A stretch of 44,880 nt of DNA from NCBI RefSeq assembly GCF_010811875.1, contig NZ_VKHP01000048.1, positions 1 to 44,880 on the forward strand, read 5' to 3'. The notes beneath the pieces were generated by a model that was not told the origin of the DNA, made no database searches, and saw nothing but the letters and a program-made list of their open reading frames with translations. Made by a program: the position numbers and the translations under genes. Shown one piece after another: positions 33,891-44,880 of the stretch (position 1 is its first letter; every line of letters begins with the position of its first letter). The stretch is from Bradyrhizobium uaiense. GTDB lineage: Bacteria > Pseudomonadota > Alphaproteobacteria > Rhizobiales > Xanthobacteraceae.

Positions 33891-34722
33891 AGGCAAGGTG
33901 GCCGTGGTGACCGGTGCCGGCGCCGGCATCGGCAAGGCATGCGCCCTCGCTATCGCGCGCGAGGGAGGCAGGGTGGTGGTCGCCGACATTGATGGCTCGG
34001 CGGCTATCGCCAGCACCGCGCAAATTGCATCCGAGGCGGACCGCGCGCTGGCCTCGGCCACAGACATCGCCGATGCGCAGGCGGTGGCTGCGCTATTCGA
34101 AACGGCGGAGCGGCACTTCGGTGGGGTCGACCTGCTGGTGAACAACGCGAGCGCCATGCATCTGACTCCGCGCGATCGCGCGATCCTCGACCTGGACCTG
34201 GCGGTCTGGGATCAGACAATGGCGACCAATCTGCGCGGTACGTTGCTCTGCTGCCGGCAGGCCATCCCACGGATGATCGCCCGCGGTGGTGGCGCGATCG
34301 TCAACATGTCGTCGTGCCAGGGGCTCAGCGGTGACACCGCGCAGACGTCCTACGCCGCGTCGAAGGCGGCGATGAACATGCTGTCCGCCTCGCTCGCCAC
34401 CCAGTACGGTCATGCGCAGATCCGCTGCAACGCGGTTGCGCCGGGTCTCATCATGACCGATCGTCTCCTCGCCAAGCTGGACGAGTGCACGCAATGGCAT
34501 CTGCGCCGGCACCAGCTCCTGCCGCGCGTCGGCCGCCCCGAAGACGTGGCCTCGCTGGTGGCGTTCCTGCTCTCCGACGATGCTGCGTTCATTACTGGCC
34601 AGGTCGTGTGCATCGACGGCGGCATGATGGCGCATGTGCCGACGTACGCCGATGGTGGCAACAGCCGCGACGCGCGTCCTTCCGGCAAGACCGCCGAAGC
34701 GGACGCGTCGCGGGGCTGCTGA
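33877..34722 (+). CDS. Short-chain dehydrogenase SDR-GA
   Basis: A 281-residue SDR that oxidises GA12-aldehyde to GA12. The NAD(P)-binding TGAGAGIG is at residues 12-19, the NNAS motif near 88, and the catalytic Tyr159-x-x-x-Lys163 in YAASK. ATG 33877 has a CAGGAGG site; an open frame further upstream lies inside the ferredoxin. The last bases overlap the start of CYP117 (TGATG). About 25 residues at the C-terminus after the fold are low in complexity. Confidence 0.92.
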   Translation: MGRFEGKVAVVTGAGAGIGKACALAIAREGGRVVVADIDGSAAIASTAQIASEADRALASATDIADAQAVAALFETAERHFGGVDLLVNNASAMHLTPRDRAILDLDLAVWDQTMATNLRGTLLCCRQAIPRMIARGGGAIVNMSSCQGLSGDTAQTSYAASKAAMNMLSASLATQYGHAQIRCNAVAPGLIMTDRLLAKLDECTQWHLRRHQLLPRVGRPEDVASLVAFLLSDDAAFITGQVVCIDGGMMAHVPTYADGGNSRDARPSGKTAEADASRGC

Positions 34723-36065
34723 TGGACATGCTGCTCAACCCGCTGAACCGTCGGCATCGGCTGCGGCACGACATCCCGGTCGTGCCGGGTGCTTTCCCCT
34801 TGGTCGGACATCTTCCCGCCGTCGTCTGCGACCTGCCGTGCCTGCTGCGGCGCGCGGAACGGACGCTGGGCAGCCACTTCTGGCTGGATTTCGGCCCTGC
34901 CGGACATCTGATGACCAGTCTGGATCCGGACGCTCTCGCATTGCTCCGGCACAAGGACGTGTCCTCGGCGCTGATCGAAGACATCGCGCCCGAATTGTTT
35001 GGCGGAACGTTGGTTGCCCAGGACGGCATCGCGCACCGGCAGGCGCGCGATGCGATCCAGGTGTCGCTTCTGCCCAAGGGGTTGACCCAGGCCGGCATCG
35101 GCGAGCTGTTCGCGCCCGTCATCCGGGCGCGCGTGCAGAGGTGGCGCGACCACGGCGACGTAACCATCCTGCGCGAAACCGGCGATCTGATGCTCAAGCT
35201 CATCTTCAGTCTCATGGGAATCCCCGCGCAGGACCTGCCGGGATGGCGTCGCAAGTACCGGCAACTGCTGCAGCTGATCGTCGCGCCCCCGGTCGACCTG
35301 CCCGGACTGCCATTGCGGCGCGGTCGCGCCGCCCGCGACTGGATCGATGCGCGGTTGCGCGAGTTCGTCCGCGCCGCGCGTGAACATGCCTCGCGCACCG
35401 GCTTGATCAACGACATGGTGAGCGCCTTCGATCGCAGCGACGATGCGCTTTCCGATGACGTCCTGGTCGCCAATATCCGCTTGCTGCTGCTTGGTGGGCA
35501 CGACACCACCGCCTCGACGATGGCCTGGATGGTGATCGAGCTGGCTCGGCAGCCTGGGCTGTGGGACGCCCTGGTCGAGGAGGCGCAACGCGTGGGCGCT
35601 GTGCCGACCCGGCACGCGGACCTGGCGCAGTGTCCGGTTGCCGAGGCGCTGTTCCGCGAGACGCTGCGCGTGCATCCGGCGACGCCGCTCCTGGTGCGTC
35701 GCGCAGTGCGTGACTTGCAACTCGGCCAACGGCGCATTCCTGCGGGCACCGATCTGTGCGTCCCGCTGCTGCATTTCTCGACCTCGGCGCTGCTGCACGA
35801 GGCGCCTGATCAGTTTCGGCTGGCGCGGTGGCTGCAACGCACCGAGCCGATCGGGTCGATGGACATGCTTCAATTCGGTACCGGTCCACACGTCTGCATG
35901 GGCTACCACCTGGCATGGCTGGAACTGGTGCAGTTCTGCATCGCCTTGGCGCTGACCATGCACGAGGCCGGGGTGCGGCCGCGGTTGCTGAGCGACGCCG
36001 AAAAAGGCCGGCGCTATTACCCGACCGCGCATCCGTCCATGACTATCCGCATCGGATTCTCATGA
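34722..36065 (+). CDS. cyp117: CYP117, ent-kaurene oxidase
   Basis: A 447-residue P450 that oxidises ent-kaurene to ent-kaurenoic acid. Visible are the proline-rich start (VVPGAFPLVGHLPAV), the I-helix LLLGGHDTTASTMAW, the K-helix EALFRETLRVHP and the heme loop FGTGPHVCMGYHLAW with Cys392. ATG 34722 shares one base with the SDR stop. The gene order and the protein pattern match CYP117 of known GA operons. Confidence 0.93.
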   Translation: MDMLLNPLNRRHRLRHDIPVVPGAFPLVGHLPAVVCDLPCLLRRAERTLGSHFWLDFGPAGHLMTSLDPDALALLRHKDVSSALIEDIAPELFGGTLVAQDGIAHRQARDAIQVSLLPKGLTQAGIGELFAPVIRARVQRWRDHGDVTILRETGDLMLKLIFSLMGIPAQDLPGWRRKYRQLLQLIVAPPVDLPGLPLRRGRAARDWIDARLREFVRAAREHASRTGLINDMVSAFDRSDDALSDDVLVANIRLLLLGGHDTTASTMAWMVIELARQPGLWDALVEEAQRVGAVPTRHADLAQCPVAEALFRETLRVHPATPLLVRRAVRDLQLGQRRIPAGTDLCVPLLHFSTSALLHEAPDQFRLARWLQRTEPIGSMDMLQFGTGPHVCMGYHLAWLELVQFCIALALTMHEAGVRPRLLSDAEKGRRYYPTAHPSMTIRIGFS

Positions 36066-36207
36066 GCTGGCATCGCATGCGCATGTGGCGCGGCAGCGGC
36101 GCCGGCGACGCGCGGCAATGCTGCACTCGGCGCGCGCACGGTGCGACGCCGACAACACCGCGGCGCCCCGCCGCTCGCCGTGGCGGCCTCCTGTCAGGTA
36201 CGAGCAT

Positions 36208-37215
36208 ATGAACAACTTGCAGGCCGATACCACGCCACAGGACGACAGGACTGGTGCTTCTTCGCTCGGCGGATTGGGCGGACAGGCGCGCGGCGCATCC
36301 GGCGGGCTGCTGCCCGAGATCTGGATGCAGGAGGGCGCAAAGCGGGTCGAAAAGGTGCTGGAGCGCCTTCTCTTCGTCGAACATGACGGTGAGACCGAGC
36401 TGATGGCGGCGATGCGCTACGCTACCTTGTATGGCGGGAAGCGTACCCGTGCCTTGCTCTGTTTGGCTGCCGGCGCACTGTCCGATACGCCGGCGCACAT
36501 GCTCGACGACGTCGGCGCTGCCATCGAGATGATGCACGCTTGTACCCTGGTCCACGACGATCTGCCTGCGATGGACGACGATGTGCTTCGCCGCGGCCTT
36601 CCGACCGTGCACGTCAAGTACGGCGAAGCTATTGCGATCCTGGTCGGCGACGCGCTGCAGGCGCACGCCTTTCTGACCCTGGCGAGCCTGGATGCGCCAG
36701 GCGATTACCGTATAGCGCTCGTGCGCGAGCTGGCGCTGGCGGTGTCCGCAGAGGGTGCCGCAGGCGGGCAGGCCATCGATCTGTCGCTGGTTGGAAAGCA
36801 CGTGGAGCTGGACAGGATCGTGGCGATGTACCGGATGAAGAGCGGAGCGCTAGTGCGCGCATCCGTTCGCATGGGCGCGCTATGCGCCATCGCGGATGAT
36901 GCCGCGCACGCTGCGCTGTACTGTGCGCTCGATCGCTACAGCGCCTGTTTCGGCCTGGCGTTGCAGGTGATAGACGACATTCTCGACGTGACAGCAGATA
37001 CCGCGACGCTGGGCAAGACCGCCGGCAAGGACGCGGCGGCGCAGAAGCCGACCTGCGCGTCGATCATGGGGCTGCAGGCGGCGCGCCAGTTCGCGCTGGA
37101 TCTGTTGCGCGATGCCGGGGAAGCCATCGCGCCGATGGGGCCGCGCGCAGAACGGTTGGCGCACATCCTGCGGCGGGCCAACGCGTATCTGTTCAAGCAC
37201 GCGCCATGCGCATGA
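36208..37215 (+). CDS. ggps: Geranylgeranyl diphosphate synthase
   Basis: A 335-residue prenyltransferase that makes GGPP. The first Asp-rich motif is Asp117-Asp-Leu-Pro-Ala-Met-Asp122 (HDDLPAMDDD) and the second is Asp256-Asp-Ile-Leu-Asp260. GGKRTRALLCL and a C-terminal KTAGKDAAAQKPT complete the family. ATG 36208 is chosen because family sequence starts soon after; the frame reaches back to about 36085. The gap of about 140 bases after CYP117 is the largest but one in the operon. Confidence 0.93.
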   Translation: MNNLQADTTPQDDRTGASSLGGLGGQARGASGGLLPEIWMQEGAKRVEKVLERLLFVEHDGETELMAAMRYATLYGGKRTRALLCLAAGALSDTPAHMLDDVGAAIEMMHACTLVHDDLPAMDDDVLRRGLPTVHVKYGEAIAILVGDALQAHAFLTLASLDAPGDYRIALVRELALAVSAEGAAGGQAIDLSLVGKHVELDRIVAMYRMKSGALVRASVRMGALCAIADDAAHAALYCALDRYSACFGLALQVIDDILDVTADTATLGKTAGKDAAAQKPTCASIMGLQAARQFALDLLRDAGEAIAPMGPRAERLAHILRRANAYLFKHAPCA

Positions 37216-37481
37216 GCGTGCCCGTCCGCTTGGAGACGCTCCTTTGCCGCTGCGATCGGTCGGCGGCCGCGGTGCGTCCATGCTGCACTAATGTGCGAAG
37301 TGCCCGGCGCCGATCGCGGAGGTTGCCGCTGCGCGCTGTGCGCAAGCCGATGCGGCGGGCCCGCGCCAGCATCGGGGCGGTCGGCGCGCCGGAGCAGGGC
37401 GGCCGTCCGGCACTGCCCATACGACGGCTTGCAGCGACATGATCGACGTCTGCCCATCCGTCTGCAGAAGGAGCATCCCGC

Positions 37482-39931
<2,450 letters not shown>

Positions 39932-40107
39932 ACGCGCGGGAGGCGATGGCGATGGCGTGCACGCACTGCCGTCGGTCCGATCCGGCGCATCGCCGTCGCC
40001 CGATGCGACCGACGGAGCGAACATGAGCGACACGGCGCCCTGAGCCGGCGTAGGGACGGCCATCTGGACCTCGTGCTGGGTCAGCAAACGGCGCCGGCCA
40101 CGGTTGC

Positions 40108-40390
40108 AAGAACTGCGAGCGATTGATCGAACACGATGCGGTGATCGCGCTTTTCAACAAAGTGGTGGAGATCGCCAATGACCGGGGCTGGTTGTCGGCG
40201 AACATTTCAGTGTGGATCGTACGTTGATCTAGGCTTGGGCCGGGCAGAAGAGTTTCAAGAAGGACGGCGATGACGAGGGCGGCAGCGACTTCCGCGGACA
40301 ATCGCGCAGCAACCACGCGCACATGTCCACGAGCGATCCGGATGCGCGGCTGTATCGCAAAGGCAGCATCGGACACGCGCTCCGCTCACT
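40108..40390 (+). pseudogene. IS5-family transposase relic
   Basis: The frame reads KNCERLIEHDAVIALFNKVV, then after a one-base loss GEHFSVDRTLI, a TAG stop, AWAGQKSFKKDGDDEGGSDF, and HMSTSDPDARLYRKGSIG. This is the N-terminal to middle part of an IS5-type transposase around its first catalytic Asp (normally HFSVDGTLI). No terminal repeats were found. Confidence 0.75.
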
Positions 40391-40460
40391 TCTGAGCAAT
40401 TCGATGGCGGCACAATGGCGCGAGCCGCAAGCGGTCGCTAAGTTTTTACAAATTTGGAAT

Positions 40461-41287
40461 CTAGGTATGTTGGGGATGCAGGAAATGCCTCACGTGCCTC
40501 TCGATGCGCCGCAGTCCCCAAGCGACAACTACGTTCGGATTGACTGAGCACAGTTGCGGAAACATGGCGTTCTGACGGGCCCTGACGTCGACGATCACGC
40601 AGTCTGCGTTTACCAGCGCGCAATATGAAACCCGGCTAACGACACCCACTTTCGAATAGTCGGCGAGAATAACGCGCTTCCGCGCATCATCAAACATCGC
40701 TCTCGCTGTCTCTATTTCGTCGGGATGTAGCTCATCGCACCAGCGGTCCCATCGAAAACCGAACGGAGGGACCATCGCGAAATCTGCTCGGTAGCGAGCT
40801 ATCTCATTGACGGTATTCGCCCCGAGCGTTGCGGGCGGATCGTCTGTCCCACCCAGGATCAACCCCTGTTTCCGCGCTGCGTGCAATCACCCGCGGAAGT
40901 CAAGCACTTGGCGGCATTCAGAGAGTTGGTGACGACAATAAGCTCTTCCATCTGAGCTGAGCGTTGGGCCAGGGTGGTTGTCGTGCTTCCCGCGTCGAGA
41001 AGGATCGTCTGACCGGCCTCGACCATTGCTGCCGCTGCCCTGGCGTTCGTTCTTTTCTCGCGGCTACGTACGGCAGTGCGCAATTGGCAGGGAGCCTCCT
41101 TGTCCTTGGCAACCGGAACGACTCCGCCGCGGACCCGGCGGAGTTCTCCGCTTTCTTTCATTTCCATGAGATCGCGGCGTATCGTTTCGAGCAACACGCC
41201 AAAATCTTCCGTCAGCCGATCAACGCTTAGCGTGCCGAACGTTGCCAACATCGATCGAATGTGACGCCGTCGTTCCTCTTGCCACAT
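40461..41287 (-). pseudogene. DeoR-type regulator, frameshifted
   Basis: ATG 41287 follows a GGGGAG site. The N-terminal winged helix is clear (RRRHIRSMLATFGTLSVDRL, then LLETIRRDLMEM), followed by the sugar-phosphate-sensing domain start (TILLDAGSTTTTLAQRSAQM and VVTNSLNAAKCL). After SAGDCTQRGNRG the frame ends at 40859, while the rest of the DeoR sensor (LILGGTDDPPATLGANTV, then DARKRVILADYSKVG) continues in another frame to 40461. A one-base shift near 40870 explains this. It lies 145 bases downstream of the phosphatase gene on the same strand. Confidence 0.75.
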
Positions 41288-41432
41288 AGATGCTCCCCAG
41301 TATCTTAGCAGTTTCTATCGTCGGCTTCGGGCCATAGCGCGACACGACAATAGGCTCGATGCGTCCAACCGACATGATGCTGGCGCCCATCCTTCCACGT
41401 AACTGACCGACTCAGCCGCGCTTCTATCGTTT

Positions 41433-42224
41433 CTAGAGCAAGGGCAGAACTTCGGCGTGAAGTTCTGCCGTGCTTGCAGCGATGACCCGCTTGCCGGAGG
41501 TGATCGTGAGCGGCTTGCCCTCCCAGTCGGTGACAATGCCGCCGGCTTCTTCGATCACCGGCACCAGCGCCATGAAATCGTAAGGCTCCATCCGCGTCTC
41601 GATGACGAGGTCGATGTGTCCCGATGCAAGCAATCCATAATTATAGCAATCGCCGCCGAAGCGACACATCCGGGCAGTTTGGCTGATGCCCAGGATTTGA
41701 TCGCGTTCTGATTCTGTAAAATAGAGGGGCGACGTGGTGTAGAAGTTCGCGTCGGCGAGGCGTCGGCAGTCGCGAACTTGGCATTTTGTGCGAATGCCGC
41801 TCGAGTTGACAAACCAGCTACCCAGGCCGGTTGCGCCCGTCCAGCGTTCCCGCAATGCGGGCATCTCAACGACGCCAATCTGTGAACGCCCTTGGATAGC
41901 GAGCGCGACCAGCGTTCCCCAAAGCGGAGACCCGGAAATGAAGCTGCGCGTGCCATCTATGGGATCAACCACCCACGTAGGCGAATCGAGATCACCCTCG
42001 ATCCCGTATTCTTCACCGAAAATCGCGTGCTCTGGAAATCGAGCGGAAATCGCCTTTCTGATGGCTTCCTCGACACGCCGATCTGCCTCCGTAACGGGGC
42101 TCTCGTCATCCTTCGTGTTGATGTCTATCGGCCGTCGAAACCATTCGGTGGCGTGAGAACCTGCGCTTCCAGCGATCTCGAACGCGAAATCGACCAAATC
42201 AGACATCGAGTCTGCACCATCCAT
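41433..42224 (-). CDS. Histidinol-phosphatase-like inositol-phosphatase family enzyme
   Basis: A 263-residue Mg-dependent phosphatase of the inositol monophosphatase superfamily. The metal sites are visible: Glu71-Glu72 (FGEEYG), the DPIDGTRSF motif with Asp87 and Asp90, and GGDCYNYGLLASGHIDLVIE with a late Asp. The length and the SPVTEADRR start match the HisN-type histidinol-phosphatases. ATG 42224 has a perfect AGGAGG site. The substrate could be another sugar or inositol phosphate, and the DeoR-type regulator nearby fits that view. Confidence 0.88.
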   Translation of the reverse strand: MDGADSMSDLVDFAFEIAGSAGSHATEWFRRPIDINTKDDESPVTEADRRVEEAIRKAISARFPEHAIFGEEYGIEGDLDSPTWVVDPIDGTRSFISGSPLWGTLVALAIQGRSQIGVVEMPALRERWTGATGLGSWFVNSSGIRTKCQVRDCRRLADANFYTTSPLYFTESERDQILGISQTARMCRFGGDCYNYGLLASGHIDLVIETRMEPYDFMALVPVIEEAGGIVTDWEGKPLTITSGKRVIAASTAELHAEVLPLL

Positions 42225-43041
42225 GCTGGCAACCTCCTGAGCATTACAGATCCAGCTTAAGGTACAAAAACACATATTGCCATATCGCTTTTGATACCGT
42301 GGATTCGGTTGCCACGCAGAAACCCAAAAAAAGCTATCCCGATTATTGCTCGCATCTCTAACCGGACGGTCACTCCGGCCTACCATGCGGTAATTGATAT
42401 TGGCTTCGACAGAGAAATGCTTTTGGCTTCATCGGGCAATTACCAATCGCCGGAAGAATGTGCCGACACCTCCTGGAGGCGCCAAAACCCACATTGGTCC
42501 GCGATAGTCAGCTCCTCATCTCTTCGCGCATGCATGCTCGCCTTACCGAATGGAGCAGCAAGGCTCGGGGCTAGACGCAATACCAGCGCGTTATAAGCGT
42601 CGCTCGGTGTTTAGCGGCACGTTCAATCCGAAGAAAATCGACCGCTCAGCATCAAACGATGCATTTTGCATCAACAAAAGAATACCGCTTTCCCGGACTG
42701 GCTGAAAAAGAGATTGCCTTGGACTCGCTCGTCTCTGCTTTCTCTGAGACTATTGATCGTTCGCCGATGCTGCCTGCGAGGGGAATGCGGATGACTTGCA
42801 ATGGCCCGTTTGACCGATCCCGAAGTCGCGCCGCGCCGCTGACATCGTGTCGAACGGTGTGTTGTTGACGCAGCGAGCGTGTGCCGGCGCGTATCACGGA
42901 TACTGATCGGCCACCCTTCCCCTAGTTCAAATCTGCCGGCAGCTCGCATGAGTCGCGCTGTAACCCACTGGATGGGCGCCCGCGCGAACGCTTCGTGCTG
43001 CCTTCCTCACCCCGTCACGTCCAACGTTTGAGGCAATTCCA
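42225..43041. other. Divergent intergenic region, nothing recognised
   Basis: About 820 bases between the phosphatase (minus) and the monooxygenase (plus) genes. The open frames on either strand show no family pattern. Both promoters must be here; no regulatory site was recognised. Confidence 0.35.
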
Positions 43042-44142
43042 ATGACTACCAGCCATGATCAGGTCAAATTCGCTTACTGGGTTCCAAATGTTTCCGGTGG
43101 CCTTGTAATCAGCAAGATCGAACAGCGAACCGGATGGGACATCGACTATAACCGCCGCCTGGCGCAGATCGCGGAGCAGAGCGGCTTCGACTATGCGCTG
43201 AGCCAGATCCGCTTCACCGCCGGTTATGGCGCCGAGTTCCAGCATGAGCCGGTCGCTTTCAGCCACGCGTTGCTCGCGGCGACCACGAAGCTGAAAGTGA
43301 TCGCGGCGCTGCTGCCCGGACCGTGGAATCCGGCGGTCGCGGCCAAGCAGATCGCAACCATCAGCCAGCTCACCGAAGGCCGCGTCGCCGTCAACATCGT
43401 CAGCGGCTGGTTTCGCGGCGAGTTCACCGCGATCGGCGAGCCCTGGCTCGATCACGATGAACGCTATCGCCGCTCCGAAGAGTTCATCCGCGCGCTGCGC
43501 GGAATCTGGACCCAGGACAATTTCACCTTCCGCGGCGATTTCTACCGCTTCTCCGACTACACGCTGAAGCCGAAGCCGGCGCATCCATTGCCCGAGATTT
43601 TTCAGGGCGGCAGCTCGCGCGCCGCACGCGACATGGCCGCGCGGGTATCGGACTGGTACTTCACCAACGGCAATTCGGTCGCGGAGATCAAGAAGCAGGT
43701 CGACGACATCAGGGCGAAGGCGCGCGCCAACAATCACGCGGTCAAGATCGGTGTCAACGCCTTCGCGATCGCGCGCGACACCGAGGCCGAGGCCCGCGCC
43801 GTGCTCGACGAGATCATTGTCAAGGCCGATCCGGAGGCGGTCAACGCGTTCGGGCATGAGGTGAAGAATGCCGGCAAGGCCTCGCCGGAAGGTCAGGGCA
43901 ATTGGGCGCAATCGAGCTTCGAGGATCTCGTCCAGTACAATGACGGCTTCAAGACCAATCTGATCGGCACGCCGGAACAGATCGCCGAGCGTATCGTCGC
44001 GCTGAAGCAGGTCGGGGTCGATCTCGTGCTGCTCGGCTTCCTGCACTTCCAGGAGGAGGTCGAATATTTCGGCCGCCGGGTCATTCCGCTGGTTCGTGCG
44101 CTGGAGGCAAAGACCGGCGCGCATGCCGAGGCTGCCGAGTGA
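43042..44142 (+). CDS. sfnG: SfnG-like dimethylsulfone monooxygenase
   Basis: A 366-residue LLM-class flavin monooxygenase. The match to SfnG is long: VKFAYWVPNVSGGLVISKIE at the start, VSGWFRGEFTAIGEPWLDHD in the middle, EIFQGGSSRAARDMAARVSD, and FLHFQEEVEYFGRRVIPLVR at the end. SfnG uses FMNH2 to convert dimethylsulfone to methanesulfinate as part of sulfur scavenging. A GAGG site precedes ATG 43042. The ABC gene follows 16 bases downstream, so the two are likely one operon. Confidence 0.9.
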   Translation: MTTSHDQVKFAYWVPNVSGGLVISKIEQRTGWDIDYNRRLAQIAEQSGFDYALSQIRFTAGYGAEFQHEPVAFSHALLAATTKLKVIAALLPGPWNPAVAAKQIATISQLTEGRVAVNIVSGWFRGEFTAIGEPWLDHDERYRRSEEFIRALRGIWTQDNFTFRGDFYRFSDYTLKPKPAHPLPEIFQGGSSRAARDMAARVSDWYFTNGNSVAEIKKQVDDIRAKARANNHAVKIGVNAFAIARDTEAEARAVLDEIIVKADPEAVNAFGHEVKNAGKASPEGQGNWAQSSFEDLVQYNDGFKTNLIGTPEQIAERIVALKQVGVDLVLLGFLHFQEEVEYFGRRVIPLVRALEAKTGAHAEAAE

Positions 44143-44158
44143 CGGGGAACCTTTCGAC

Positions 44159-44880
44159 GTGACGGTGATGGTGACAAACGCTGAGGTGCTTGCGCTGGAG
44201 ACGGCTCCAGCGCAAGGCAAGACGCGTGCAACCGCAACAGCCGATGTTCCGGAGCGGCGACCCGCGCAGGCTGCGGATCGCGCGGCACAGCCGGTGCTGG
44301 CCCTCAGCCAGATCGCGCTGACATTCGGCGGCCTCGCCGCGCTGCGCGACATCGACCTTGCGGTCGCACCGGGTGAAATCCGTGCCGTGATCGGGCCCAA
44401 TGGCGCCGGCAAGAGCTCGCTGCTCAACGTCATCAGCGGGCTCTACCGGCCCGATCGCGGCCAAGTCTGGCTCGGCGAGCGCGCTTTCGTCCAGGTGCCG
44501 ACGGCGCGATTGGCGGCGCACGGCGTGGCGCGCACATTCCAGAACCTCGCGATCTTCAAGGGGCTGTCGGTGTTCGACAACGTCCTGATGGGGCTCGCGC
44601 ATCGCGTTCGCGCCGGCTTTCTGCGCCAGACCATCGCCTCGCCGTTGGCGCGCCGGATCGAGGCGGAGAATCGCGCCGCCGCGGAAGACGTTATCGGTTT
44701 CCTGCAGCTCGGTGACGTTCGCGAGCGCGCCGCCGGGACTTTGCCCTATGGCCTGCAGAAGCGGGTCGAGCTGGCGCGGGCGCTGGTGGCGCGGCCGACG
44801 CTGCTGCTGCTGGACGAGCCGTTCGCCGGCGTCACGTTGAGCGAGAAGCTCGAGCTGTCCGAGCATGTGCGCAATGCGCG
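44159..44880 (+). CDS. Branched-chain-amino-acid-type ABC ATPase, partial
   Basis: The start of an ABC ATP-binding protein running off the right edge. After a variable 45-residue N-terminus, the LivG-type domain is clear: Walker A GPNGAGKSSLLN, then VARTFQNLAIFKGLSVFDNV, signature PYGLQKRVELARAL and Walker B LLLLDEPFAGV. GTG 44159 has a GGGGA site; ATG 44168 is possible. LivG-type transporters carry amides, sulfonates and other small acids as well as amino acids. Linkage to sfnG suggests a sulfur compound, which is inference. Confidence 0.85.
   Translation, partial: MTVMVTNAEVLALETAPAQGKTRATATADVPERRPAQAADRAAQPVLALSQIALTFGGLAALRDIDLAVAPGEIRAVIGPNGAGKSSLLNVISGLYRPDRGQVWLGERAFVQVPTARLAAHGVARTFQNLAIFKGLSVFDNVLMGLAHRVRAGFLRQTIASPLARRIEAENRAAAEDVIGFLQLGDVRERAAGTLPYGLQKRVELARALVARPTLLLLDEPFAGVTLSEKLELSEHVRNA

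Overview
The window looks like chromosomal DNA of an alphaproteobacterium of the Bradyrhizobium type. The reasons are the high GC content, the complete bacterial gibberellin (GA) operon, a DUF3606 relic, a valine-tRNA fragment beside a phage-type integrase, and rhizobial-style recombinases. The genus is inferred from gene content, not from any search.

Layout. (1) 1-7969 reads like resident chromosome: the start of an exported protein, a polyphosphate kinase 2, a P2-type cation ATPase, a small exported protein, an IS1182 transposase relic, an isochorismatase-fold hydrolase and a tandemly duplicated DUF6328 membrane protein. (2) At 7970-8014 lie the last 45 bases of a tRNA-Val(CAC), followed by hairpins and a tyrosine recombinase. 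This is best read as the left attachment site of an integrated island that runs to the right; the matching intact tRNA would lie beyond the window. (3) 9.5-25.5 kb is an accessory, defence-like zone. It holds a DUF2235 hydrolase, a DUF4145 protein, a reverse transcriptase fused to a trypsin-like protease with retron hallmarks and a candidate ncRNA just upstream, DUF4238 and DUF4209 genes, a nucleotidyltransferase/small-protein pair, a membrane M48-type protease with a small partner, and a three-gene operon of a HamA-like DUF1837 protein, a putative PD-(D/E)XK-type protein and a PIN-like protein. Several genes here carry apparent frameshifts. (4) 25.5-31 kb is a gene graveyard with ImmA/IrrE, LigD, DUF3606, DUF2235 and P450 relics, plus an intact NYN-domain protein and a large serine recombinase. 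(5) 31.0-39.9 kb is the GA operon: CYP112, CYP114, ferredoxin, SDR, CYP117, GGPP synthase, CPS and KS, in the classical order and tightly spaced. A decayed P450 at its 5' end fits a lost CYP115, so the expected end product is GA9 rather than GA4. An IS5-type relic follows the operon. (6) 40.4-44.9 kb holds a frameshifted DeoR-type regulator, a histidinol-phosphatase-like enzyme, an SfnG-like flavin monooxygenase and the start of a branched-chain-amino-acid-type ABC ATPase.

How the genes work together. GGPP synthase, CPS and KS make ent-kaurene. CYP117 oxidises it to ent-kaurenoic acid, CYP114 with the ferredoxin contracts ring B to GA12-aldehyde, the SDR gives GA12, and CYP112 removes C-20 to give GA9. 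The strongest candidate for an under-described system is the RT-protease gene with a 12-bp inverted repeat that covers its own ribosome binding site and start codon. The second is the DUF1837/nuclease-like/PIN-like operon, which has no Hachiman helicase beside it.
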